From assembly GCA_945869675.1 (NCBI GenBank), contig CAMBPS010000012.1, positions 1 to 56,385 on the forward strand: a stretch of 56,385 bases of DNA. The letters run 5' to 3'. The DNA comes from Prosthecobacter debontii. Its GTDB lineage: Bacteria; Verrucomicrobiota; Verrucomicrobiia; Verrucomicrobiales; Verrucomicrobiaceae. The notes under the pieces are model-generated. The model worked only from the letters and a program-made list of their open reading frames with translations. It was not told the DNA's origin and searched no databases. Positions 1-7,874 of this stretch are shown piece by piece. Within the stretch, counting starts at the first letter, position 1. Each line of letters opens with the position of its first letter. Made by a program: the position numbers and the translations under genes.

Positions 1-1191
1 TGGAGAAAAGAGCACGGGAAGCTGCGAGGTGCCTTGCCGCTGGCCATAACTCACGTATTCAATAGGCATGCCGAAGAAGCCCGCGAAGCCGAGTGTCTCA
101 ACACGTGCCGACACAGACTCCAGAGAGCGCCGAATGACCTCAGAGCGCACGTCGATGCAAAACACAGCCTGTACCTCAGGGCGAGTCTGTTTCGTCTTCG
201 CACTGCTTTGCGCAGCAACCTTGATCTTGGCGCCAAGTTCACGTTGAAAGCCAATCTCTAGCGCGCTGTGCCAGAGCAGTTTTTTTTGCGTGGTGAGGCT
301 AAGTCCCGATGTTTTGCTGGTAAGACTATCGATCCATTGTTCACGGATACCGACAGATGAAAACTGATTCAGCAGGGCGACTTCAAAGACGAGCCGAACT
401 CCGAGTAGATCCATCAGCGACTCATCGTGCATGCCGTGCATGGCTTTGTCACGCACATGATGCTGCACATAGCTACTCCAGCCGGGCAGCGTCATGAGCA
501 GGCGGTGGAGATAGTCCTCCGCGCTGACAGAGCCAATGCCAAGCATGTAAAGCAGCGCGGGAATGGCTTCGGTAGTGCTATCCGGTAACACGTCGAGAAA
601 CTTGCGAAAGCCTTTGAAGCCAAGCATCTCAGGTGTGGCATCAATGGCGGTTGCCTGCTTCCATGCAGCAAAGAGCGGCAGCTTCTTCCACGGCATCCGC
701 CAAGCGGACTGGCCTTCATCAAAATAGGCAGCGCACCATTTCGAGATCTCTTCCGTGACGAGGCCGCTCCAGTTCCGTTGAAACTTGACGGTGGCGACGT
801 CGGCAAGGCTTTGAATACCCATCATCGGCTCAGGTTCCGGTTTCTTCAGCCAGGTAAGCAATTGCGAAGTCGTGATCTCCGACTTCGAACGTGTCACCGC
901 TTCAGCGAGGTCTTGGGAAGTGATGCGACCACTAGTGAACTGCTGGCGGAAGTAGTCGACACTCATGAGCATGCTCTCTCTCGTCACGCGTTGCATGAGG
1001 TGTGTGACTTCAGCAAATGGCTTGCCGACGAGTCCGACAAAAGGATTCACGGCGACGAAACTCTGTAGCGGCCAGAGCGGCGGGATACGCAAACAGGCAT
1101 GACGGGCCAGCTTGAGCCAATTCGCCGGCGTAGGTGCATCTGACTTGGCGGAAGTGATTTCTGTGGTGGCTTCGAGAGTAGTGGTCATCAT
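1..1191 (-). CDS. dabA: DabA (DUF2309), inorganic carbon transporter subunit, 3' part cut by window edge
   Basis: DabA is the carbonic-anhydrase-like cytoplasmic subunit of the DAB system, which hydrates CO2 to bicarbonate using the ion gradient through its membrane partner DabB. The frame is open from ATG at 1191 to the window edge (397 codons), about half of the usual length. Residues 30-50 read PLWPLQSFVAVNPF, a family hallmark. FCIDVRSE lies at about 344-351, giving Cys345 and Asp347 as zinc ligands; the His and second Cys ligands lie beyond the window. The gene starts 25 bp after the dabB stop on the same strand, as in known dab operons. An ATG one codon downstream (1188) is an equally possible start. 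No lesion is seen in the visible half. Confidence 0.93.
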   Translation of the reverse strand, partial: MMTTTLEATTEITSAKSDAPTPANWLKLARHACLRIPPLWPLQSFVAVNPFVGLVGKPFAEVTHLMQRVTRESMLMSVDYFRQQFTSGRITSQDLAEAVTRSKSEITTSQLLTWLKKPEPEPMMGIQSLADVATVKFQRNWSGLVTEEISKWCAAYFDEGQSAWRMPWKKLPLFAAWKQATAIDATPEMLGFKGFRKFLDVLPDSTTEAIPALLYMLGIGSVSAEDYLHRLLMTLPGWSSYVQHHVRDKAMHGMHDESLMDLLGVRLVFEVALLNQFSSVGIREQWIDSLTSKTSGLSLTTQKKLLWHSALEIGFQRELGAKIKVAAQSSAKTKQTRPEVQAVFCIDVRSEVIRRSLESVSARVETLGFAGFFGMPIEYVSYGQRQGTSQLPVLFSP

Positions 1192-1216
1192 CGTAATAAA
1201 GTTGGCGAAAGCTTGA

Positions 1217-2778
1217 TCAGGCGCTGCGTTTTTGCGTGAGGCGGCTCAAAAGTGTGCTGAGGTAAAAGCCGTTACTGGCATGCACATAAATGCGTGCGAA
1301 AGCCGGGCGTGAGGCCCAGGCAGGCAATTGGGACTGGAAGACAAGCACACCAAGAAAGAGCAATGCCACAAGAGTCATGACCGCATACTCCACCCCGCTG
1401 CGAGCCGGTGCATAAGCAGGCAAGGCGCTAACCAGTACGTATTCGAAAACGCTGTGCAGTGAAAAGCAGGCCACTGAAGCTGCCGCTGTGATGCCAAGAC
1501 CGCGCAGGATGAGTCGATGTCTCATGCTACTGCTCCATAGTGTCCAGAGTAGATGTGCCATGGCCATGATGAAGATGGCGACGAGCAACACTTGGCCAGG
1601 ATTGGTTTGCAGGCGCACTCCAAAGACGATCGCAATGCTGATGCCGCAGACCATGGCCACAGCAAGCGAGCCGAGCACCACCAACGGGTGGGCAGCCGGC
1701 CTACCCACCGGCGTCCAGGCAGATCTGGTAAGATTCACCACACTACCACTGGTGAGGAAAGCATGGGCCTTATAGAGCGAGTGCGCTACGAGATGCATCA
1801 TGGCCAGAGCAAAAGCTCCGAGGCCACATTGCAACATCATGAAGCCCATCTGCGCTACCGTGGACCATGCGAGAGATTTCTTGATGCTCGTCTGCGTCAT
1901 CATGATCACGGAGGCAAAAAGCGCTGTGAAGGCCCCGAGTAGCGCGAGGGTGTTTAGTGCCAAAGGTGATTGCGTGATCAGCGGACTGAGTCGCACGATG
2001 AGAAAGCCACCTGCATTGATGATGCCTGCATGCATGAGCGCGGAGACTGGTGTGGGGGTCTCTAGCGTATCTGGCAGCCAGGAGTGGAAGGGAAACTGAG
2101 CTGATTTCAGCATCGCCGCCGCGACGAACAATCCAGCCACGAGTCCCGTGTGTGGTCCAACAGGATTCGCGAACAACTCATGAAACTCCCATGTGCCATG
2201 CCCGCTCCACACCAGTAGCAGCGCTGTGATCATGCACGCATCTGCCAGACGGCTGATGATGAATTTCTTCCGAGCAGCGATCATCGCCGCAGGCCTTTCG
2301 CGGTAGAAGGTGAGCAGCTGGTGCAGGCTCAGGCTCGTAGCGATCCAAGCAACCGTGAACATGAGTAGATTGCTCGAAATCACCAGCACTAGCACGCTGC
2401 AAAGTGTGATGACAAGCCAGCGGGAAAAACGTGCCTGTTCAGGATCACCAGCCAAGTAATTGATGGAGTATCGAGTGACGATGAGGCCGAGAAAACTGAC
2501 CAGCGTAAGCATCAGCACCGAAAGGGGATCAATCAACAACGCTAGCTTTGCCGGTCCCCATGCCGCAAGCTCGATCCGCATCGACCCAGCCAGCATCACC
2601 GCCCCAGCGAGGAAACGGCAGCTGCAAAGAACAACCGTGCTGCCCAGGCCGCCCCTTCCGCTGCTAGCTTTCCTTCTCTCAGCAACATGCAGGCCCCTAC
2701 CGAGATGAGGAAGAGTATCGGGGTAATCCATTCGGGGGCCGAGAGCAGTTGTGGAGCGATTTGTAGAAACGGATTCAT
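1217..2778 (-). pseudogene. dabB: DabB (NuoL-like membrane subunit of DAB), with an apparent frameshift
   Basis: DabB is a proton-antiporter-like (NuoL/MrpA family) membrane protein that couples an ion gradient to DabA. The natural N-terminus (MNPFLQIAPQLLSAPEW, from ATG 2778) is in one frame and stops at 2596. The rest, starting about LAGAVMLAGSMRIELA, is in a second frame running to 1217. One extra G (C on the plus strand) in the C4 run at 2602-2605 would join them into about 520 residues. The body shows NuoL landmarks: LALLIDPLSVLML, HSWLPDTLETPTPVSALMHAG and HLVAHSLYKAHAFL. It is a lone NuoL-like gene next to dabA, so complex I is unlikely. The break may be real or a homopolymer sequencing error. 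Confidence 0.85.
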
Positions 2779-2787
2779 AGGAGTGTG

Positions 2788-2819
2788 TTTGGCGAGTACG
2801 CACTTATATTTTCGCCAAA
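2788..2819. promoter_or_regulatory. 32-bp inverted repeat between dabB and lysR, candidate operator
   Basis: The arms TTTGGCGA (2788-2795) and TCGCCAAA (2812-2819) are perfect 8-bp inverted copies around a 16-bp AT-rich spacer. The repeat lies 9 bp upstream of the dabB start codon and 62 bp upstream of the divergent LysR gene. LysR-type regulators usually bind dyad symmetry in exactly such divergent intergenic regions, so this is the natural candidate site for the neighbouring regulator. The symmetry is seen directly; the binding is inferred. Confidence 0.6.
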
Positions 2820-2881
2820 AATTTAACTTCTTTCCAATTCATGTTTTGTCACATATCGTTCGTTTTGCTAAATGTAAGATC

Positions 2882-3757
2882 ATGGCCTTTTTAAACTATC
2901 ACCACCTCCGCTACTTCCGTGCCATCGCCACCGAAGGCAGCCTCACCAAGGCGGCGCAAAATCTGAAGCTCTCGCAGTCGGCACTGAGTGTGCAGCTCCG
3001 CAGTCTGGAGGAAAACTTGGGGCAGCTCTTGTTTGAGCGAAAGCATAAGGCTCTCGTGCTCACCGAGGCGGGCCGCATCGCGTTGGAGTATGCGGACTCG
3101 ATCTTCCGCAGTGGTGAAGAGCTCACCGACCTGCTGCAAAACCGCGCCAAACGCAGCCGCGGATTCCTCCGTGTCGGTGCGGCATCAAATCTGTCTCGCA
3201 ATTTCCAGCTCCGCTTTCTGCGCCCGCTCATCAAGCGTGATGACGTGGAGCTCATCATCCACTCCGGCACGTTACGTGAGCTTCTAGCCCAGCTGCAAAC
3301 ACACACGCTCGATGTCGTGCTCTCCAACACTCATGTGCGGCGTGATGCCGAGACCGGTTGGCACAGCCATTTGCTGGACCAGCAGTCAGTGAGTCTCGTC
3401 GGTCACAAGAAACGCGGCATGAAGCCTTTTCGCTTCCCGGAAGATTTACGAACGACTCCTATCGTGCTGCCTAGCCCCGAAAGCAGCCTCCGAGCGTCCT
3501 TCGACGTGCTCATGGATCAAACGGGCATTCGTCCTATCATCGCAGCTGAGGTCGATGACATGGCGATGCTCCGTCTCATGGCACGAGAAACCAATGGCGT
3601 GACTCTGGTGCCACCGGTGGTCGTCAAAGACGAGCTAGAAAGTGGTGTGCTCGTTGAGCGCCACCAATTCCCGCAGATCAAGGAAAGCTTCTACGCTATC
3701 ACACCCAGCAGACGATTTCCGAATGCCATTCTGAAGGAACTGATGAAGAAAAAATAA
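2882..3757 (+). CDS. LysR-family transcriptional regulator, likely regulator of the dab operon
   Basis: This 291-residue protein has the LysR winged-helix DNA-binding domain at residues 1-60 (YHHLRYFRAIATEGSLTKAA, then LSQSALSVQLRSLEENLG). An effector-binding domain follows at about 90-290. The ATG at 2882 is chosen because it places the HTH at the very N-terminus; upstream in-frame codons would add an unlikely 65-residue leader. The short N-terminus and HHLRYF motif recall the NhaR-like branch. It is transcribed divergently from dabBA with a 103-bp gap containing an inverted repeat. LysR genes often flank DAB and other carbon-fixation loci, so regulation of dabBA in response to inorganic carbon is a reasonable inference, not shown. 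Confidence 0.88.
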   Translation: MAFLNYHHLRYFRAIATEGSLTKAAQNLKLSQSALSVQLRSLEENLGQLLFERKHKALVLTEAGRIALEYADSIFRSGEELTDLLQNRAKRSRGFLRVGAASNLSRNFQLRFLRPLIKRDDVELIIHSGTLRELLAQLQTHTLDVVLSNTHVRRDAETGWHSHLLDQQSVSLVGHKKRGMKPFRFPEDLRTTPIVLPSPESSLRASFDVLMDQTGIRPIIAAEVDDMAMLRLMARETNGVTLVPPVVVKDELESGVLVERHQFPQIKESFYAITPSRRFPNAILKELMKKK

Positions 3758-3800
3758 GATCGATTACCTCCATCACTTCGAGCCTCCAACTTCCGTTTAT

Positions 3801-6086
3801 TCATGAATCATGGTTTGTGACGACCATCGGTGCATCCAGTTGAGTGACACTGGATTCCGCCGTCTGGAAGAAGCTGACTTCCCCGCTGGTCACATCATAA
3901 AGTCCCCCGATAATGGCAATCTTACCTTCCTCGACAAGCTTGTTCAGCGTGGCGCTGCGCTGGCGGATCGTGCAAATCGTGCGGATGACGTTGCGGCGGG
4001 AAATCTCGTTCGTGTACGCAGCTTTTTCACCCTGAGCCCATTGATCAGGCTTCTTCAAGGTCAGGGGATTGATCGACTGCTGAATTTCAATGACAAGACC
4101 GTCGAGATTACCACACGGTGTGGCTTCACTGGCTTTTTTCGCAGCGACAAGGAGATCAACAGCCGCATTCACCGCGCCACAGCTTGTATGACCGAGAACG
4201 ACGACAAGTTTTGAGCCGACGACGGCGCAGGCGTATTCCAAACTGCCAAGTAGCTCTGTTGTGGCGATGTTCCCAGCCACACGGGCACTGAAAATGTCAC
4301 CCAGTCCAAGATCAAAAACAACCTCTGCTGGAGCACGAGAATCAATACAGCCCAACACTGCGGCCATCGGAAACTGGCCTGAGGCAGTGGCATCAATCTG
4401 GCGACTGTAGTCGCGCTCGATTCGCTCGCCATGGAGGAAGCGCTGATTTCCAGCGCGGAGAATCTCTAGCACTGTGGCTGGGCTGAGCGCGCTCTGCACT
4501 TCGCGGTTGGAATAGTCGGTGTATTGGATGTGATCTTTGAGTAAATAGTTGTCCTTAAAGCCTGCGAGACTGAGCTTCACACCGTGGGCATTGGCTGTGG
4601 TCTTTTTGAAGTCTTCGATCAGGTCCAGGATGTCCGGGTCGATGTAGTCGGTGCTGCGGGCATCCAGCAACACATGACCACCACGCGGAACTTCAAACAG
4701 GGCTTTTTCAAGGCTGGCCCTGTTGAGAAAGCTGACCTGATTTGCTAGCTCAATGCGCAACACATCGCCGCCAGAGTGCTTCTCGATGACTTTGTGAACA
4801 GGGCGGCGCAGATTGCTGCCCAAGATGAAAGCGATGGCCACACATAGACCAATAACAATGCCAATGAGCAGATCGGTGAAGATGATAGCCACGACCGTGA
4901 TGATGAAGGGCAAAAACTGTGATTTTCCCGCACACCACATTTGGCGTAAGATCTGCGGACTGGTTAGCTTTAGACCTGTCATGATCAAAATGGCCGCAAG
5001 AGCCGCGAGAGGAATCTCATTGAGCCAAGTTGGCATCAATAGAACACAAAGCAGCAACAGAACACCGTGCATGATGGCACTCAGCTTGGTTTTACCGCCG
5101 CTGTTGATATTTACCGAAGACCGAATAATCACGCTGGTCATCGGCAGCCCGCCAATGAGGCCAGAAACGACATTACCTATTCCCTGAGCAATGAGTTCAC
5201 GATTCGGCGGTGAGCGGCGCTGGTCCGGATCAATTTTATCGACGGCTTCCAGATTGAGCAGGGTTTCAAGTGTAGCGACGATGGCGATGGTCATAGCTGC
5301 GACATAGACCGCAGGATTGGTAAACTGCGTAAAGTTTGGAAACTTTAAAAAGCCGATGAATGCTCCAAGGTCCTTTGGCACAGGCACTTGGACGAGGTGC
5401 GATTCTGCAATCACCCATGCGCTGCCGCTTTGTCGTAGGATGAGATTGATGACAACACCCATAACCACAACCACGAGTGCGGCAGGGACAGGACTATTTT
5501 TAAGTAACTTGGAACGATTCCACAACACCAGCAATAAAATGCCAAGAAGACCGACCAGTGCCGCCCCAGGTTGGATGTCAAAAAAAGTGTCGAGTAGCTC
5601 GGTAAAAGTATTGCGGTGATCAGGCTGGAAAAAGCTCATTTCACCCTCGGCATCCGCATCATGTCCAAGGACGTGTGGGATTTGTTTCAGGATTAAAATC
5701 ACCCCGATGGCAGCCAATAACCCTTTGATGACACTGCCAGGAAAAAAAGCCGCGATGAAACCCAATCGCGCAATCCCCATGATGATCTGAATCAGACCAG
5801 CAAGCATCACTGCGAGCAGGAAAGTCTCAAAAGCCCCTAATTGCCCGATCTGCGCTGCCACAATGGCCGTGAGTCCTGCAGCAGGACCACTCACACTTTT
5901 ATGAGAGCCACTCAACCAACCGACGAGAATTCCCCCAATAATGCCCGACAACACACCCGAAAACAGAGGCGCATTCGAAGCCAGCGCGACGCCCAAACAC
6001 AACGGCAACGCTACTAAAAAGACAACAAGACTAGCCGTGAGGTCTTTCGGAATAGTGACTGAAAGGGGTGCTTTGTTGTGAGGCAT
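3801..6086 (-). CDS. SulP transporter-STAS-beta-carbonic anhydrase fusion, predicted bicarbonate transporter
   Basis: This 761-residue fusion has a SulP membrane domain (about residues 10-400; KDLTASLVVFLVALPLCLGV and VSGPAAGLTAIV), a STAS-like segment (about 430-520) and a C-terminal beta-class carbonic anhydrase (about 545-755). The CA keeps all catalytic residues: GCIDSR (Cys580, Asp582, Arg584) and GHTSCG (His633, Cys636). SulP-CA fusions are a known architecture, thought to move bicarbonate and interconvert it with CO2 at the membrane. ATG 6086 (MPHNKAPLSV) is chosen over a 70-residue longer frame because that extension reads through the IS end at 6158. The gene converges on lysR with a 43-bp gap. 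Its upstream region is cut by the IS 71 bp before the start. Confidence 0.92.
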   Translation of the reverse strand: MPHNKAPLSVTIPKDLTASLVVFLVALPLCLGVALASNAPLFSGVLSGIIGGILVGWLSGSHKSVSGPAAGLTAIVAAQIGQLGAFETFLLAVMLAGLIQIIMGIARLGFIAAFFPGSVIKGLLAAIGVILILKQIPHVLGHDADAEGEMSFFQPDHRNTFTELLDTFFDIQPGAALVGLLGILLLVLWNRSKLLKNSPVPAALVVVVMGVVINLILRQSGSAWVIAESHLVQVPVPKDLGAFIGFLKFPNFTQFTNPAVYVAAMTIAIVATLETLLNLEAVDKIDPDQRRSPPNRELIAQGIGNVVSGLIGGLPMTSVIIRSSVNINSGGKTKLSAIMHGVLLLLCVLLMPTWLNEIPLAALAAILIMTGLKLTSPQILRQMWCAGKSQFLPFIITVVAIIFTDLLIGIVIGLCVAIAFILGSNLRRPVHKVIEKHSGGDVLRIELANQVSFLNRASLEKALFEVPRGGHVLLDARSTDYIDPDILDLIEDFKKTTANAHGVKLSLAGFKDNYLLKDHIQYTDYSNREVQSALSPATVLEILRAGNQRFLHGERIERDYSRQIDATASGQFPMAAVLGCIDSRAPAEVVFDLGLGDIFSARVAGNIATTELLGSLEYACAVVGSKLVVVLGHTSCGAVNAAVDLLVAAKKASEATPCGNLDGLVIEIQQSINPLTLKKPDQWAQGEKAAYTNEISRRNVIRTICTIRQRSATLNKLVEEGKIAIIGGLYDVTSGEVSFFQTAESSVTQLDAPMVVTNHDS

Positions 6087-6157
6087 GAGAGAGAAGAAAA
6101 ACTTCTGCTCACTCTGCCTTCGATTGCCGGTTTGGCTAATCAATGATTCAAACAAAA

Positions 6158-6184
6158 GAGCCACTTGCAAAACCCCAAAAAAGC
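6158..6184 (+). repeat. Left terminal inverted repeat of the IS
   Basis: These 27 bases match the reverse complement of 7665-7691 at 23 positions; mismatches are at positions 6, 18, 22 and 23 from the outer end. The outer five bases (GAGCC) and the core CTTGCAAAACC are identical in both copies. This defines the outer limit of the element on the side of the SulP-carbonic anhydrase gene. Confidence 0.8.
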
Positions 6185-6212
6185 CAGGATTTGCGATGAA
6201 TAATTGACAAGA

Positions 6213-6275
6213 GGAAAGCAGCCCCCTGGGACAAGGTGAAGTGCGAACAAAACCAAGACCATGAAGCTGCTTTCC
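6213..6275 (+). promoter_or_regulatory. Stem over the transposase start, possible translational control
   Basis: GGAAAGCAGC (6213-6222) and GCTGCTTTCC (6266-6275) are perfect 10-bp inverted copies. The right arm covers codons 2-5 of the transposase, and its start codon (6261) lies in the loop just before the arm. Such a stem could limit translation, as in the inside-end hairpins of some insertion sequences that guard against read-through transcripts. The pairing is seen; the role is inferred. Confidence 0.4.
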
Positions 6276-7484
6276 CGAATCTATTTTGGCGTCCAACGGA
6301 TGCTTTTGCCAGTGCTCAATGAAGAAATTGGGCCGCTCTCCGACAAAGAGAAGCGTTTTGTGGAGGTCTGTGAGCTTGCTCGACTCGATGCCGTTCTGCG
6401 CAACTCTGTCTGGTGTGGCAATGGGCGCAAGCCAGCCTCACGCCTCGCCATCGCTCAGGCCTTCGTGGCCAAAGCACTGTGGAACCTGCCAACCACCCGT
6501 GCGCTCATTGACCGCCTCCAGCGCGACACCAGCCTGCGTCGCCTCTGCGGCTGGCACGACGGCCCGAACCAAGTGCCTGATGAGGCCACTTTCTCGCGCG
6601 CCTTTGCTGAGTTTACCAAAATGGGACTTGGTCATGCGGTGCATCAAGCCCTCGTCACCACACACGTCGGCGAGGAGATCATCCTTCATTGCTCCACCGA
6701 CTCGACCGCTATTGAAGCTCGGGAGAAGGCCTTGTCCATCACGCCGCCTGCCACCGAGACTCCCGTCGTGTTGGCCGACGTCCTCTTGGCTCAAGTCATT
6801 GGCACCCGTCCAACCAGCACGCCCAAGCAGGCGGCAAGCCCCGCCGTTCTTGAATCCAAGGCAGAGGTCCCAAAGAAGATCAAACGCAAGCGCGGACGCC
6901 CACGCAAAGGCGAAGCGCCACCCGAGCAAAATCTCACGCGACTCCAACGCCATCTCACGGGCAGCTACGCGGACAACCTTCTCGACATGCCCGAAGTGTT
7001 CTGCACGCACGGCTGCAAGAAGAACGCCAAAGGCCACACTGACCACTGGATCGGCTACAAGCTCCATGCCAGCACAGGCGACGGCGAGATCCCCTTGGCT
7101 GTGTATTTGAGTTCCGCGAGCCTGCATGACAGCCAACCCGCCATCATCCTGCAACAACTCGTCGCGCAACGCACCAAGGCCGTCTTTTACGATCTAAAGG
7201 ACGCCGCGTATGATGCCGCCGCAATCAAAGCCCACAGCCAAACGCTGGGGAGCGTGCCGATCATCGACGATAACAAACGGCGTGGAGCCCAGCCACCGCT
7301 ACCGATGGAACCCGATCGCGCCGAGCATTACAAGGCGCGCAGTGGCTCCGAGCGCTTCAACTCTGACCTCAAGGACAATCACGGAGGCCGGACGGTGCGC
7401 GTGCGCGGAGCCGCCAAAGTCATGACGCACCTCATGTTTGGGGTCGTGGTGATGACGGCAGAAGCGCTCATCCGACTGCTTTAG
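6261..7484 (+). CDS. DDE transposase, IS4/IS5 superfamily
   Basis: This 407-residue transposase looks intact. The N-terminal part (about 20-120) contains the segment RALIDRLQRDTSLRRLCGW followed by PDEATFSRAFAEF, typical of the InsH/DUF772 N-terminal domain. The catalytic triad is visible as Asp in STDSTAIEA (about 147), Asp in FYDLKDAAYD (about 310) and Glu in SGSERFNSDL (about 363). A basic linker with KRGRPRKGE lies at about 210-220. It ends with MTHLMFGVVVMTAEALIRLL, a common C-terminus in this group. The ATG at 6261 follows a 103-bp leader from the IS end. An intact gene suggests the element may still be mobile. Confidence 0.88.
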   Translation: MKLLSRIYFGVQRMLLPVLNEEIGPLSDKEKRFVEVCELARLDAVLRNSVWCGNGRKPASRLAIAQAFVAKALWNLPTTRALIDRLQRDTSLRRLCGWHDGPNQVPDEATFSRAFAEFTKMGLGHAVHQALVTTHVGEEIILHCSTDSTAIEAREKALSITPPATETPVVLADVLLAQVIGTRPTSTPKQAASPAVLESKAEVPKKIKRKRGRPRKGEAPPEQNLTRLQRHLTGSYADNLLDMPEVFCTHGCKKNAKGHTDHWIGYKLHASTGDGEIPLAVYLSSASLHDSQPAIILQQLVAQRTKAVFYDLKDAAYDAAAIKAHSQTLGSVPIIDDNKRRGAQPPLPMEPDRAEHYKARSGSERFNSDLKDNHGGRTVRVRGAAKVMTHLMFGVVVMTAEALIRLL

Positions 7485-7636
7485 CCAAACGCCTCAAGAC
7501 AAACCACATCGCTAGGCCCAAGCGAGGGAAGTCCATGACCAAGCAGCAGCCAAATGACGCCCCAAAGCCCACAAAACAGCTCAAAAGCCCCGGTGCCCTG
7601 TCGAATGACAGCACGCGGCGACCATCTCATCAAATT

Positions 7637-7654
7637 GGAGCCCGGCCGGGCTCC
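7637..7654. repeat. Perfect 18-bp palindrome near the right IS end
   Basis: GGAGCCCGGCCGGGCTCC reads identically on both strands and would form a very stable GC-rich stem in single-stranded form. It lies inside the IS, 37 bp from the right end, and is not followed by a T-run, so it is a poor intrinsic terminator for either strand. It could be a subterminal structure of the element or a transcription block; neither is shown. Confidence 0.5.
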
Positions 7655-7664
7655 ACCCCCCTTT

Positions 7665-7691
7665 GCTTCGTTGAGGTTTTGCAAGAGGCTC
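7665..7691 (-). repeat. Right terminal inverted repeat of the IS
   Basis: This is the inverted partner of 6158-6184 (23 of 27 identical) and ends at base 7691. The following 183 bp (7692-7874), outside the element, contain no gene and must include the start signals of the downstream SulP gene unless these come from the IS itself. Confidence 0.8.
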
Positions 7692-7874
7692 AATACTTCC
7701 GAATAATCTCACAGCTGACGAGGAAAGTTTTTCGTTGTTCCGTGCGCTAAGACGCTGTGCATCCGGTTCGCATGGCAAATAAAATAGCCCCATGACGGGA
7801 TAGGCTAAGAATTCATTCGCATCTTCTATCTTGTAGGGAACATAAACCCTTAAACCGCACCTCCTTTTTAATTC

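Larger units (their letters stand above)
6158..7691 (+). mobile_element. Insertion sequence of about 1.53 kb, IS4/IS5-type DDE element
   Basis: One intact transposase gene (6261-7484) is enclosed by 27-bp terminal inverted repeats matching at 23 of 27 positions, each beginning GAGCC and containing CTTGCAAAACC. The 207 bp between transposase stop and right end hold no gene, only an 18-bp palindrome (7637-7654). No obvious target-site duplication is visible: the left flank ends CAAACAAAA and the right flank begins AATACTTCC. That suggests an old insertion or later rearrangement at one end. The element lies between two divergent SulP genes and so separates their regulatory regions. Family assignment beyond a DDE transposase is uncertain. 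Confidence 0.82.

Noticed and set aside
1217..2778. NADH dehydrogenase subunit L of complex I
   Set aside because: It is a lone NuoL-like gene directly upstream of a DUF2309 dabA gene; no other nuo genes are near. DabB is the better call.
2687..2881. Longer LysR protein starting inside dabB region
   Set aside because: The extra 65 residues overlap the dabB start and the operator-like repeat and have no family resemblance; ATG 2882 puts the HTH at the N-terminus as usual.
3801..6296. Start of the SulP-CA fusion at 6296
   Set aside because: That frame runs through the IS end at 6158 into the transposase leader; the SulP homology begins at ATG 6086.
7637..7654. GC-rich palindrome as intrinsic terminator
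   Set aside because: No T-run follows on either strand, so only a structural role is left open.
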